64,000 nt of DNA from Terriglobia bacterium. Lineage in GTDB: Bacteria; Acidobacteriota; Terriglobia; Acidiferrales; UBA7541. Positions 25,733 through 34,576 of the stretch are shown one piece after another; the stretch's first letter is position 1; each line of letters opens with the position of its first letter. A program made the position numbers and the translations under genes. Under the pieces are notes generated by a model that saw nothing but the letters and a program-made list of their open reading frames with translations, was not told the DNA's origin and ran no database searches. The DNA is taken from assembly GCA_020073375.1 (NCBI GenBank), contig JAIQFG010000010.1, positions 16,457-80,456 on the forward strand. Reading direction: 5' to 3'.

Positions 25733-26782
25733 ATGAAAAGCGCTGCCACAGCCGTCCTGTGCGGGATCGCCATTTGCGGAGGCATCTCTGTTCCCGGTCA
25801 TCTCATGGCGCAAGCCGCTCCCGGGCCGCTTTCCGTACCGCAACAGTCTCCGTCTCCGCGCCCAAAGCCCGCAGCCGCCAAACCCAAGCCGCCGGAAATT
25901 CCTCCACGGACGACTCTCGCGGGCGAATGGAAGCTCAATCGCGATGAAAGCGACGATCTGCGCACAAAGATCCAGGATTCGCGCGGCAAAAAAGCAGGGA
26001 GCACCGGGGGCAGCGGCAATGGCGGAGGCAATCCCGGCGGCGGGTACCCCGGCGGCGGAGGCTATCCTGGTGGCGGTGGTTACCCGGGTGGCGGAGGCTA
26101 CCCCGGCGGAGGCTATCCGGGCGGTGGCGGCTATCCCGGTGGCGGTTATCCTGGCGGAGGTTATCCGGATGATGGTCAAGTCAGCCGGCGAGACGCGGAA
26201 ACCGACGAAAGGCTCGAACAATTAATTCGCCCTCCCACCTCCTTGACCTTCACGCTCAACAGCGCGGAAGTCGACATGACCGACGATCATTACACCAAGA
26301 TGGTCTTCTATACCGACGGCCGGAAGCTGCAAAAACAAAAGGACAGCAGCAATCAGGAAATCGCCGCGCGCTGGGAAGGCACCCGCCTGGTCACGGACGA
26401 GAAGACTCAACAAGGTTCGCCAATGACCCGCACCTTCGAGCTGTCGTCGGACGGCCGCCAGTTTTTTGAGACCGTGCACGTCGACCGCGGCAAATCCAAG
26501 GGCTTGCTCGTTATCCGTTTCGTTTATGACGCCTTCGCGCCCGCCATGCAAACCGGCCCCGATAATGATCCCAACCGGCCCGTGCTAAAGAGAAAAGCCG
26601 ACACGGGCAACGCCACCCCAGCCGCTCCAGGATCAGGCGCCGATCCGTCCGCCGATTCGACCCCGCCCGCGCAGAAGCGCCCCGCGGACACAGGCGCAAA
26701 CACTGCTCCATCTTCATCCCCCGATCCGAATCAGCCGGTGATGCGCAGGCGGACCGACAGCGGCAACAGCTCATCCCAATGA
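25733..26782 (+). CDS. Secreted glycine/proline/tyrosine-rich hypothetical protein
   Basis: A 349-residue protein from ATG 25733, with a signal-like N-terminus (hydrophobic to about residue 27, MAQA cleavage). A Pro/Lys-rich stretch and LAGEWKLNRDESDDL follow, then at about residues 90-145 a tandem repeat of YPGGG and GGYPGG units. After this comes a conserved-looking domain (about 155-280) with LTFTLNSAEVDMTDDHYTKM and TRTFELSSDGRQFFETVHVD, then a Pro/Ala/Thr-rich tail. The middle domain reads like a beta-rich extracellular module. The stop overlaps the next ATG as ATGA, so it is coupled to the VWFA gene. The function is unknown; a TATAAT-like box lies at 25659-25664. Confidence 0.75.
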   Translation: MKSAATAVLCGIAICGGISVPGHLMAQAAPGPLSVPQQSPSPRPKPAAAKPKPPEIPPRTTLAGEWKLNRDESDDLRTKIQDSRGKKAGSTGGSGNGGGNPGGGYPGGGGYPGGGGYPGGGGYPGGGYPGGGGYPGGGYPGGGYPDDGQVSRRDAETDERLEQLIRPPTSLTFTLNSAEVDMTDDHYTKMVFYTDGRKLQKQKDSSNQEIAARWEGTRLVTDEKTQQGSPMTRTFELSSDGRQFFETVHVDRGKSKGLLVIRFVYDAFAPAMQTGPDNDPNRPVLKRKADTGNATPAAPGSGADPSADSTPPAQKRPADTGANTAPSSSPDPNQPVMRRRTDSGNSSSQ

Positions 26783-27753
26783 CGGCAGCGAAAAATAATT
26801 TCAAGCGCCGCCTCGTGGCGGGTTTGTTCCCCTTTGTTTTTCTCGCATTTTTCCCGTGCATCTCCGCGCGGGCCCAGGACCAGGGGAATGACCAGGGTTC
26901 CGGCGCCATCCGCGTGAACGTAAACCTGGTCGATTTAGACGCCACCGTAAAAACCAAAGACGGCCGCATCATGGACGGCCTGAAAAAAGAGGATTTCGAG
27001 GTTCGCGAGGACGGTGTCGCCAAAAAAATTGAATTGTTCAGCCGTGACGAGCTGCCCCTGCGCGTAGCGCTGGTTCTGGATCTGAGCGATTCCATCGAAC
27101 CGTTTCTCGGCCCGCTGCGCGATGCCGCCACCACCACTCTTTCCGCGCTCAAGCCCGAGGACGAAGTCGCCCTGTTCACATTTTCCACCGAAGCCCAGCT
27201 GAACCTCCCGCTCACACTGGACAAAACCAAAATCGCCGATCAGATCGGCTCTTTCCGCACCGGCGGCGCCACCAACATCAACGACGGCATTTTCGTGGCC
27301 TCCGAATACTTGCTCAAAAACGCGCCCAAGGGCCGCCGCGTCATTATCCTGATCAGCGACGACGTGGGCACCGATGCAGGCGGTCAAGGCACGCGCGACA
27401 TCGTCACCGAAACGCTCGCCGCCGATGCCTCCGTCTACAACCTGAAAATCCCCGGCTACAATCCCCCGGGCACGCTGTTCTACGCCGGAATGATCCCTGG
27501 GCTTGTCGACATCCGTAAAGTCACCGACCAGACCGGCGGCGAAATCTTCGACGTCCATGACGTCGGCAGCCTCGACGCCGTTTTCCAGGCCCTCATCCAC
27601 CGCATCAAGACGCGCTACACCCTCGGCTATTACACCACCGCAAACGGAGCCGAAGGCAAGCCCCACAAACTGGAAGTCCGCCTCTCCCCCTCTTTCGGCA
27701 AAAAAGGCCGCGATTACACCATCCTCGCCAAGACTAGCTACTATTTCCGCTGA
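26779..27753 (+). CDS. VWFA-related acidobacterial-type secreted protein
   Basis: A 324-residue protein. The signal peptide spans about residues 1-32 (ISARAQ). A short domain with RVNVNLVDLDATVKTKDGRI and GLKKEDFEVREDGVAKKIEL precedes a von Willebrand factor A fold. The metal-ion site is visible as DLSDS, TGGATN and ISDDVG. The GYYTTAN ending is typical of the group called VWFA-related Acidobacterial domain. These proteins probably act in extracytoplasmic protein binding. Coupled by ATGA to the glycine-rich gene upstream, suggesting a two-protein envelope module. Confidence 0.88.
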   Translation: MTAAKNNFKRRLVAGLFPFVFLAFFPCISARAQDQGNDQGSGAIRVNVNLVDLDATVKTKDGRIMDGLKKEDFEVREDGVAKKIELFSRDELPLRVALVLDLSDSIEPFLGPLRDAATTTLSALKPEDEVALFTFSTEAQLNLPLTLDKTKIADQIGSFRTGGATNINDGIFVASEYLLKNAPKGRRVIILISDDVGTDAGGQGTRDIVTETLAADASVYNLKIPGYNPPGTLFYAGMIPGLVDIRKVTDQTGGEIFDVHDVGSLDAVFQALIHRIKTRYTLGYYTTANGAEGKPHKLEVRLSPSFGKKGRDYTILAKTSYYFR

Positions 27754-27830
27754 AATCCCGCAGTACACCAATTCTCAAAACCCGTACGCCGTCAGCAGAA
27801 CACCACCCTGGCGAGCCGTTCCCGGTTTTC

Positions 27831-27907
27831 GTAGCGCCGGCGTCCCGCCGGCAGGTTTTTCCGTTCTCCGCAAAAACAAAAAATAGCCGGCGAGACGCCG
27901 GCGCTAC
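27831..27907. repeat. Inverted pair of GTAG-footed hairpins, stem GCCGGCG
   Basis: The left hairpin is GTAGC then GCCGGCG with a short loop and CGCCGGC. The right one (27886-27907) is its inverse, ending GCGCTAC. The remainder of the 374-base gap before the phosphoketolase holds nothing else I recognise; AGGATCCG and the GGAAAGGA ribosome site at 28111 are near its end. Confidence 0.8.
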
Positions 27908-28127
27908 AAAGCGCCCCCTCCGCAAATCTCCCCAAAAAGCGAAAACCCGCGATTAAGTGTAGAATCACTGCGTACCACCCGGCAGCGGCCGCAGTCGCCC
28001 GCCGCCGAACTCAGGATCCGTTTTCTCCGGGAGTCATCCAGTTTTTCCGGCTTCCCCGTCGAAGCGATTCATCAGAAGTTCTTCCGACGTGGTGGGCTGG
28101 CCTCCAGCCCGGAAAGGAACCCCTCCC

Positions 28128-30530
28128 ATGGCCGACGTGCACACACTGAATCCCATTCGTATCGATGATTCCAATAATCCTCTCTCCCGCGACGAGCAGC
28201 GCAAAATGGACGCCTACTGGCGGGCCGCCAACTATCTTTCGGTGGGCCAAATTTATCTCTACGCCAACGCCATGCTCCGCGAACCACTTTCCATTAAGCA
28301 CATCAAGCCGCGCCTGCTCGGCCATTGGGGCACCACGCCCGGACTGAATTTCATCTACGTCCATTTCAACCGCATCATCCGCAAATTTGACCTGAACGCC
28401 ATCTACGTCGCCGGCCCCGGTCACGGCGGCCCCGGCCTCGTCGCCAACACCTATCTGGAAGGCACCTACACCGAGTTCTATCCGAACATCGCGCAATCCG
28501 AACAGGGCATGGACCGCCTGTTCAAGCAGTTTTCTTTCCCCGGAGGAATTCCCAGCCACGCCGCGCCAGAAACTCCGGGATCGATTCACGAGGGCGGGGA
28601 ACTGGGCTATTCCATCGCGCATGCTTACGGCGCCGCTTACGACAATCCCGATCTGCTTGTCTGCTGCGTGGTAGGCGACGGCGAAGCCGAAACCGGCGCG
28701 CTCGCCGCCAGCTGGCACTCCAATAAATTCCTCAACCCCGCGCGCGACGGAGCCGTACTCCCCATCCTCCACCTGAACGGCTACAAGATCGCCAATCCCA
28801 CCATCCTCGGCCGCATGACCGACGAGGAGCTTGCGCAACTTTTTGCCGGTTACGGTTATGCGCCCTACTTTATCGAAGGCCACGATCCCGACGTCATGCA
28901 CCCGCTCATGGCCGCTACGCTCGACGCCATCGTCGCGGAAATCCGGGCCATCCAGCACAAAGCGCGCCTGCAGAGTAATACAGATCGCCCCTTGTGGCCC
29001 ATGATCGTCCTGCGCACGCCAAAAGGCTGGACGGGTCCGAAATTCGTGGATGGCAAGCCGGTCGAAAATACCTGGCGCGCCCACCAGGTGCCTTTATCCG
29101 AACTTGCGTCGAAGCCCGAGCACATCCAGCAGCTCGAGGAATGGATGAAGAGCTACCGCCCCGAGGAACTTTTCGACGGTAATGGAAAATTGATTGCCGA
29201 ACTCGCCTCCCTCGCCCCCGAAGGCACTCGCCGCATGGGCGCCAATCCCCACGCCAACGGCGGAATCCTGCTCCGCGAACTGGTCATGCCCGACTTCCGC
29301 GATTACCAGGTGCACGTCGTAAAGCCCGGGAACTCGATTGCCGAAGCCACGCGCGAGCTCGGAAAATTCCTGCGCGATGTCATGCGCCTGAACGCCGACG
29401 CAAAAAATTTCCGCGTCTTCGGCCCGGACGAAACCGAGTCCAACCGTCTCACCGCAATCTATGAAGCCACCGGAAAAGTCACCATGGAGCCGATGCTCGC
29501 CACCGATGAAAATCTTTCCCGCGACGGCCGCGTCATGGAAGTCCTCAGCGAGCACATGTGCCAGGGCTGGCTCGAAGGCTACCTGCTCACCGGCCGCCAC
29601 GGCTTTTTCTCCTGCTACGAAGCCTTTATTCACATCGTCGACTCCATGTTCAACCAACACGCCAAATGGCTGAAGGTCACCAACGAAATTCCGTGGCGCC
29701 GTCCCATCGCCTCGCTCAACTACCTGCTGACCTCTCACGTCTGGCGCCAGGACCACAACGGCTTCACGCATCAGGACCCCGGTTTCATCGATCTCGTGGT
29801 CAACAAAAAAGCCGACGTCGTCCGCGTCTATCTCCCACCCGACACCAACACGCTTCTCTCGGTTGCCGATCATTGCCTGCGCAGCCGCCATTACGTTAAC
29901 GTCATCGTCGCCGGCAAGCAGCCCGCTCTTCAATATCTGGACATGGCTTCCGCCATCCAGCATTGCGCCGCGGGCATCGGCATCTGGAATTGGGCCAGCA
30001 ACGATCAGGGCGCCGAGCCCGACGTCGTCGTCGCCAGCGCCGGAGACATCCCCACGCTGGAGGCCCTGGCCGCCGTGGACCTGCTCCGCCAGCATTTCCC
30101 AGACCTGCGCATCCGCTTCGTCAACGTCGTGGACCTGATGACCCTGCAACCCGCCAGCGAACATCCCCACGGCCTCGCCGACACTGAGTTCGATTCGATG
30201 TTCACCACCGACAAGCCCATCATCTTCGCCTATCACGGCTACCCCTGGCTCATCCACCGTCTCACCTATCGCCGCCGCAATCATGAAAATCTGCACGTCC
30301 GCGGCTACAAGGAAGAGGGCACCACCACCACGCCTTTCGACATGACCGTGTTGAACGACATGGACCGCTTCCACCTCGCCGCCGACGTCGTCGACCGCGT
30401 CCCGCGCCTGCAGCGCGTCGGCGCCCATTTTAAGCAATTCCTCCGCGACAAACTCATCGACCACAAACAATACATCCACGAATTCGGCGACGACATGCCC
30501 GAAATCAAGGACTGGAAGTGGCCGCACTAA
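28128..30530 (+). CDS. xfp: Xylulose-5-phosphate/fructose-6-phosphate phosphoketolase
   Basis: An 800-residue thiamine-diphosphate enzyme that splits xylulose 5-phosphate (and often fructose 6-phosphate) with phosphate to acetyl phosphate. The N-terminus has [19 protein letters not shown] and [18 protein letters not shown]. The ThDP-binding [19 protein letters not shown] and the [18 protein letters not shown] segment are clear. The C-terminal half has [14 protein letters not shown] and [20 protein letters not shown]. The start at 28128 follows GGAAAGGA and matches the family; a GTG at 28089 would add 13 residues. No adjacent acetate kinase or phosphotransacetylase is seen. A 489-codon opposite frame exists but is a shadow. 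Confidence 0.96.
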   Translation: MADVHTLNPIRIDDSNNPLSRDEQRKMDAYWRAANYLSVGQIYLYANAMLREPLSIKHIKPRLLGHWGTTPGLNFIYVHFNRIIRKFDLNAIYVAGPGHGGPGLVANTYLEGTYTEFYPNIAQSEQGMDRLFKQFSFPGGIPSHAAPETPGSIHEGGELGYSIAHAYGAAYDNPDLLVCCVVGDGEAETGALAASWHSNKFLNPARDGAVLPILHLNGYKIANPTILGRMTDEELAQLFAGYGYAPYFIEGHDPDVMHPLMAATLDAIVAEIRAIQHKARLQSNTDRPLWPMIVLRTPKGWTGPKFVDGKPVENTWRAHQVPLSELASKPEHIQQLEEWMKSYRPEELFDGNGKLIAELASLAPEGTRRMGANPHANGGILLRELVMPDFRDYQVHVVKPGNSIAEATRELGKFLRDVMRLNADAKNFRVFGPDETESNRLTAIYEATGKVTMEPMLATDENLSRDGRVMEVLSEHMCQGWLEGYLLTGRHGFFSCYEAFIHIVDSMFNQHAKWLKVTNEIPWRRPIASLNYLLTSHVWRQDHNGFTHQDPGFIDLVVNKKADVVRVYLPPDTNTLLSVADHCLRSRHYVNVIVAGKQPALQYLDMASAIQHCAAGIGIWNWASNDQGAEPDVVVASAGDIPTLEALAAVDLLRQHFPDLRIRFVNVVDLMTLQPASEHPHGLADTEFDSMFTTDKPIIFAYHGYPWLIHRLTYRRRNHENLHVRGYKEEGTTTTPFDMTVLNDMDRFHLAADVVDRVPRLQRVGAHFKQFLRDKLIDHKQYIHEFGDDMPEIKDWKWPH

Positions 30531-30536
30531 GCCGTG

Positions 30537-30592
30537 ATTCGTGATTTGTGACTTGCAATTCATGTTTCATGACTCGTGATTCGTGATTTGTA
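30537..30592 (+). repeat. Heptamer tandem array, first block
   Basis: Eight exact-length 7-base units of consensus AYTYGTG (for example ATTCGTG, ATTTGTG, ACTCGTG) start 6 bases after the phosphoketolase stop. The phase resumes after the element at 30596-30726. Confidence 0.8.
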
Positions 30593-30595
30593 ACT

Positions 30596-30726
30596 AGAAG
30601 CCGTCTCATAAATAATCTTTGCGGGTCGCGGCTTCAGCCGCGACATCCAGCCCCCTCAAATAGAGAGGCTTTAGCCCCTGGCGGGCCGTCGAGCTGGAAA
30701 CCCTGGCAATTTATGAGATGGCTTCT
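30596..30726. mobile_element. MITE-like element with 18-bp terminal inverted repeats and two hairpins
   Basis: The ends AGAAGCCGTCTCATAAAT (30596-30613) and its inverse (30709-30726) match at 17 of 18 positions. Between them lie hairpin 1, GTCGCGGC-TTCA-GCCGCGAC, and hairpin 2 with GGCTTTAGCC. No coding capacity is present. Three diverged copies of its core are at 24615, 47651 and 48806, and a lone end resembling it is near 62308. Confidence 0.65.
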
Positions 30727-30730
30727 GGAG

Positions 30731-30891
30731 ATTCCTAATCTGCGATTCGTGATTCGTAACTTGCGATTCGCGATTTGTGACTCGCGCTTCGTGACTTGCG
30801 ACTCGCGATCTGCACCTCATGCTTCGTGACTTGCGACTCGTGATTTGTGACTCGCGGTTCCTGACTTGCGCCTCGTAATTCCTAATTCGCT
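30731..30891 (+). repeat. Heptamer tandem array, second block
   Basis: Twenty-three consecutive 7-base units, mostly of the form A-T/C-T-C/T-G-C/T-G (ATTCGTG, ACTTGCG, ATTTGTG, ACTCGCG). The whole block stays in phase for 161 bases. Confidence 0.8.
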
Positions 30892-30989
30892 TGCCTCGTC
30901 GTGCCAGGTCACCCGAAAGATGGCGGGTGACTGGTGACCGGTGAAGGCCTGCTCAAGAGTCCGGGGCTGAAAGCGCCGAGGGTGACTAG

Positions 30990-31049
30990 CCCAGGGCAAC
31001 GCCCTGGGTCACCGTACCGACCCATCAATTCGCGCCCTGAAGGGGCGCG
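30990..31049. repeat. Two strong hairpins of common intergenic type
   Basis: CCCAGGGC-AAC-GCCCTGGG at 30990-31008 and CGCGCCC-CTGAA-GGGCGCG-like at 31031-31049. They lie in the gap before the small membrane protein; the rest of that 370-base gap shows nothing recognisable. Confidence 0.55.
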
Positions 31050-31268
31050 AGGGCTCATCCCCCATCGCGCAGGACATTCCAATGCTCCGAATGTTCCATT
31101 CTGAAACATGCCCCGCAATCCCTCATCGCCCCAAACATTTTCCCCACAACTATCCCTCTGTACAGTTGCCCCCTTCGCAGTCTTCCGACTATCCTCGCTT
31201 CGTTGTGAGATTCCCGCCGCCGAATCCGCGCGCCGCGACTCCTCGCATTCGTTCACGTCGGAGGCAAA

Positions 31269-31541
31269 ATGATCGTCATATCGTTGGTATTGCTCATAGC
31301 CGTAATGGGATTTTACTGCGCAACCCGTGGCATCTTCGCCGCGGTGGATTCCTCCGCGGGTCCCCCTGGATCGAGATTTGTTACCTGCCCGGAAACCGCC
31401 AAGCCCGCCGTTGTGTCCGTGGCCGTGGGAACGATGTCTCCCGCTGGCTACCGCGTCCTGGACCGAATGAGGCTCGGCGAATGCTCGCGCTGGCCCATGC
31501 GCCAGGAGTGTTCGCAAAGCTGTATCAAACAACTCGAATAG
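31269..31541 (+). CDS. Small membrane-anchored cysteine-containing protein
   Basis: A 90-residue protein. Its N-terminal 18 residues form a hydrophobic anchor (MIVISLVLLIAVMGFYCA). The rest has a CPETAKPAVVSV element and a C-terminal CSRWPMRQECSQSCIKQLE with three cysteines, a pattern I associate with small acidobacterial proteins of unknown role, possibly metal- or heme-related. GGAGG sits 5 bases before the ATG, supporting expression. An opposing 240-codon frame is regarded as a shadow. Confidence 0.7.
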   Translation: MIVISLVLLIAVMGFYCATRGIFAAVDSSAGPPGSRFVTCPETAKPAVVSVAVGTMSPAGYRVLDRMRLGECSRWPMRQECSQSCIKQLE

Positions 31542-31610
31542 CGCTAAAGAATGGAACCGGCAATCCACCCGCGTGAGCAACTGAGGGAACGCCGCGGAAA
31601 AACTTAAAAG

Positions 31611-31660
31611 TTGGCATTCCGAGGCATGCACTTCGCCGAGGAATTTCTCCTCATTTTTGA
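31611..31660 (+). repeat. Dispersed repeat, GTCATTCCGAG family
   Basis: GGCATTCCGAGGCATGCACT followed by CGCCGAGGAATTTCTCC. Very similar to the left arm at 17780, including the GAGGCATGCA stretch. Confidence 0.6.
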
Positions 31661-31751
31661 GTTCTAAACCCGATGCGATCCCTTGCCGAGCCTATCCCGG
31701 CCTCTCAAGGGATTCCGCCGCACACAAAATCAAAGCCGCCCCCGCAACACC

Positions 31752-33353
31752 CTACGCCTCAACCTCCACCGAATTCTCATCCGTCAGCTTGAACTGTTCG
31801 ACCAGCCCCCGCAGCTGCGTGGACATCTGCGCGAGCTGCTGCGCGGCCTTCATCGATTCATGCGCGCTGGACGACGTGCCTTGCGCCGCCTGCGCCACTC
31901 CCGCGATGTTTTGGGAAATTTCCGTTGACCGCGTCGCGGCTTCCGTCACGTTGCGCGACATCTCGTCGGTCGTCGCGCTCTGCTCCTGCACGGCCGCGGC
32001 GATCACGGCGGAAAACTCGTTGAGCCGCCCGATCACTCCTCCAATCGCGCCGATCGCGTCGATGGCTCCCTTCGTGTCCCTCTGGATGGTCGCGATTTTT
32101 TGGCTGATGTCCTCGGTCGCTCGCGCCGTCTGCTTGGCCAGTTCTTTCACTTCGGTCGCCACCACCGCAAATCCCTTGCCCGCCTCCCCCGCTCGCGCCG
32201 CCTCGATGGTTGCGTTCAGCGCCAGTAAATTGGTTTGCTGCGCGATCGACGTGATCGCCTTGATCACTTTCCCGATTTCCTGGCTGGAGACCCCCAGTTG
32301 GGAAATGGTCGTATTCGTGTATTCCGCCGCTTTCACCGCTTCATCCGCCACGTGCGCCGACTCCGTCGCGCTCTTGGCGATATCCTGAATCGTCGTGCTC
32401 ATCTGCTCGGCTCCGCTGGCCACCGATTGCAGGTTGCGATTCACCAAGTCCGTGGCCGAGAACACCACCGTCGCCTGCGCCGTGGTTTCCTCCGAATTGG
32501 CCGTGATCTGCTGGCTAGTGGCGGAGAATTCCTCGCTGGCGTGAGCCACCTGTCGTGCGTTCTCGGCCACAGTTGCGAGCATGACTCGCAATTTTTCTTG
32601 CATCGTGTTGAACGCCGCCGATAGCTCGCCCAGCTCGTCCTGGCTCCCAATCGCCAGTTCTTCGCCCGTCAAATCTCCTTCCGCGATGGCCTCGGCGCGC
32701 GTCAGCGCCGCGCGAATCCCGCCCGTGATCCACCGGCTCAAATATCCCGCCGCTACCAGCGCCAACACCAGCGCGATCAATCCCCAGGCGATCGTCCAGC
32801 GCTGCGTGAGTGTCGAGGATGCAGCCATGCGCGTTTGCACGGCCGTTGTGGATTTCGCCAGGGTGTTAACCAGCCCGTCGATCAGATTCGTGGGCGGACG
32901 GTCGCGCCCTTTCACCATCCTGTCGACCGTCGCGAAATCCTTGCCCTTGGATTCTATAAATACCTTCAACCCGGCGCGGTAGTCCTGGCCCAGCTGTTCG
33001 TGTGCCTTCAGAAAATCCGAAAGTGTGCGTTGCACTTCGCCATTTCCCGCTTCGCCTTCCAGCTCCGATTCATCCTCGCGCACCTGTCTTTCCAGTGAAA
33101 AAAACTCCTTCGAGTATTGGTCCAGGCTTGCCGGATCGCTCCCGCGCAGCAGAATGTCCTTCCACGCCTGCACCTGCTTCTTGAACGTCACCTGCAACTC
33201 CCGTGCCCGCGCCGCCTGCGCCACTTCATGCGAGAGCAAGGAATTGTATTCGGCCTCCCGGTTGGCTCCCTCCACAGTCGCGAAAACCACCGCCGCCATG
33301 GTGATCCCAACCGCCCCAAAGACCAGCAGATTGATTTTTGCCCTGATTTTCAT
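31752..33353 (-). CDS. Methyl-accepting chemotaxis protein
   Basis: A 533-residue chemoreceptor. One transmembrane helix (about residues 9-30) and a second (about 170-195) bracket a helical periplasmic sensor resembling a four-helix-bundle or CHASE3 type. A HAMP region with [20 protein letters not shown] follows. The signalling tip is clear: [20 protein letters not shown] and [20 protein letters not shown]. The C-terminus lacks the NWETF-type CheR docking pentapeptide. The start at 33353 gives the canonical [10 protein letters not shown] membrane-insertion start. A candidate sigma-28 promoter precedes it, hinting at control with flagella; no che genes are adjacent. Confidence 0.94.
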   Translation of the reverse strand: MKIRAKINLLVFGAVGITMAAVVFATVEGANREAEYNSLLSHEVAQAARARELQVTFKKQVQAWKDILLRGSDPASLDQYSKEFFSLERQVREDESELEGEAGNGEVQRTLSDFLKAHEQLGQDYRAGLKVFIESKGKDFATVDRMVKGRDRPPTNLIDGLVNTLAKSTTAVQTRMAASSTLTQRWTIAWGLIALVLALVAAGYLSRWITGGIRAALTRAEAIAEGDLTGEELAIGSQDELGELSAAFNTMQEKLRVMLATVAENARQVAHASEEFSATSQQITANSEETTAQATVVFSATDLVNRNLQSVASGAEQMSTTIQDIAKSATESAHVADEAVKAAEYTNTTISQLGVSSQEIGKVIKAITSIAQQTNLLALNATIEAARAGEAGKGFAVVATEVKELAKQTARATEDISQKIATIQRDTKGAIDAIGAIGGVIGRLNEFSAVIAAAVQEQSATTDEMSRNVTEAATRSTEISQNIAGVAQAAQGTSSSAHESMKAAQQLAQMSTQLRGLVEQFKLTDENSVEVEA

Positions 33354-33411
33354 AGGCACTCCGGGAAGTCGTCTCCCCACATCCAAGGTCGCGATTGATT
33401 TGATGGATGTA

Positions 33412-33439
33412 ATATCGGCCCGGACGAGCCCGGGCTTTA
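33412..33439 (-). promoter_or_regulatory. Candidate sigma-28 (FliA-type) promoter of the chemoreceptor
   Basis: Reading the minus strand, TAAAGCCC is followed after 12 bases by GCCGATAT, compared with the FliA consensus TAAAGTTT-N11-GCCGATAA. The -10 part matches at 7 of 8 positions and the TAAA core is intact, but the spacing is one base longer. The spacer is a GCCCGG hairpin. About 52 bases of leader would precede the ATG. Confidence 0.45.
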
Positions 33440-33781
33440 CAGTTTGACGAAAAAAAGTGAAATACTCATCCCTGGCTGCCTTTTATTGCCGGGGAACCCC
33501 CTTCGATTGAACCCTGTGGAATGCCGGAGTCCTAAGGAAGGGACGCGCGTGCAATACGGGCTCAAGGTTTGCTCCTCTGCCTGTCCAGCCGCGGGCCTCA
33601 TGATTGGCGCGCGGCAATCCATATCGCTCCACCCGCGCCGCGGGGGCTCCGCCCGGCACATTTTAGATAAGACACACCCCTCGACTTGCCCGTTCCCGCC
33701 CCCCGTCCCCCGCCCGTATACTAAGAAAGTACCTACTTGCGAGGATGTTCCGTACTCCTTTATTTCAAGGTGCGATCTGAC

Positions 33782-34114
33782 ATGACCTCTCCAGCCGATA
33801 GGCGCGCAACCCCCCGGTTTCAAGCCAAACCGGGAAGTCAAATCAGTTACGGAGCGCAAGCCGCCGAAGTCCGCGATCTCAGCCTCGAGGGCGCTTTTGT
33901 TGCCGACCCAGACCCGCTCCCGGTCGGCTCCGAACTTGCCTTCACCCTCCGCGCTGGTGGCCAGGACATCATCCTGGACGGCATCGTCCGCCACGTCGAA
34001 ACCGGAGTCGGCATGGGCATCCAGTTCATCAACGTCTCCGCCGTCTCCAAGCGCCGCCTCCGCATCTACATCGCCGGCCTGGTCCCCGCCCCCACCGAAT
34101 ACGTCAAAAGCTGA
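33782..34114 (+). CDS. PilZ-domain protein
   Basis: A 110-residue single-domain PilZ protein. The c-di-GMP signature RRATPRF (RxxxR-type) is at about residues 6-12 and the DLSLEGAFV (D/NxSxxG) motif at about 36-44. It should bind c-di-GMP and change an unidentified partner, often linked to motility. The start at 33782 is the family start; the 15 codons before it are not conserved-looking. A TATACT box lies at 33717-33722 with no good -35. It is divergent from the chemoreceptor. Confidence 0.9.
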   Translation: MTSPADRRATPRFQAKPGSQISYGAQAAEVRDLSLEGAFVADPDPLPVGSELAFTLRAGGQDIILDGIVRHVETGVGMGIQFINVSAVSKRRLRIYIAGLVPAPTEYVKS

Positions 34115-34300
34115 CCGGAATTCCCCTTCGCGCTGCCATCCGAAGCACAACGCGTCGCTATGATGATGTCTCAAATAATTGAGCGTGGTGGATCGCGCGG
34201 CAAATGCGGATCGTGGGGCATGTGCGGCTGGTGCGGATAACGCTGCTGTCGCAAGTTACGCGGATCTCTCTGAAGGAACGGCCCATCACACCGATCCGCC

Positions 34301-34341
34301 GTCATTGCGAGGCAGGTTCATCGCCGAGGTATCTCTCTTCC
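34301..34341 (+). repeat. Dispersed repeat, GTCATTCCGAG family
   Basis: GTCATTGCGAGGCAGGTTCA followed by CGCCGAGGTATCTCTC. Fourth recognisable member of this family in the window. Confidence 0.5.
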
Positions 34342-34518
34342 GGTGTGACCCATCGAGCCAAAAGTATTTTTTCCAATCTCAAATCGCAAATTTCAAATCT
34401 CAATTCCCATAACCCCTCGCAGGAAAATCATCCCTGGCGCCCGAACCCACGCGCAAACTGGTGGAAAGAGCCGCCCAATTGAACCAGCGTCACCAGCCTT
34501 TCCCGCGCCCTGCCTGAA

Positions 34519-34566
34519 TTATTTTTGATTTAATCCGTGTGAATCAGCGTGTATCCGTGGTTTCCA
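34519..34566. repeat. Dispersed repeat with CCGTGTGAATCAGCGTGT
   Basis: This sequence, AATCCGTGTGAATCAGCGTG then TATCCGTGG, is of a type widely seen as an intergenic repeat in bacteria, though only one copy is here. It is in the 462-base gap between PilZ and the helicase end, which otherwise has a low-complexity A/T-rich stretch near 34370 and no gene. Confidence 0.4.
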
Positions 34567-34576
34567 AGGTTCAGGC

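Noticed and set aside
29094..30563. 489-codon minus-strand frame opposite the phosphoketolase gene
   Set aside because: Val/Gly/Asp-rich composition typical of an antisense frame, no ribosome site, and the plus-strand gene is unambiguous.
30537..30891. Heptamer array considered as a CRISPR array
   Set aside because: Units are 7 bases and contiguous with no spacers, and no cas genes are present.
30909..31631. 240-codon minus-strand frame over the gap and the small membrane gene
   Set aside because: Covers hairpin repeats and has no recognisable protein features; the plus-strand 90-residue gene has a strong ribosome site.
34179..34482. Short plus-strand frames in the PilZ-helicase gap
   Set aside because: They run through dispersed repeat and A/T-rich sequence and lack ribosome sites.
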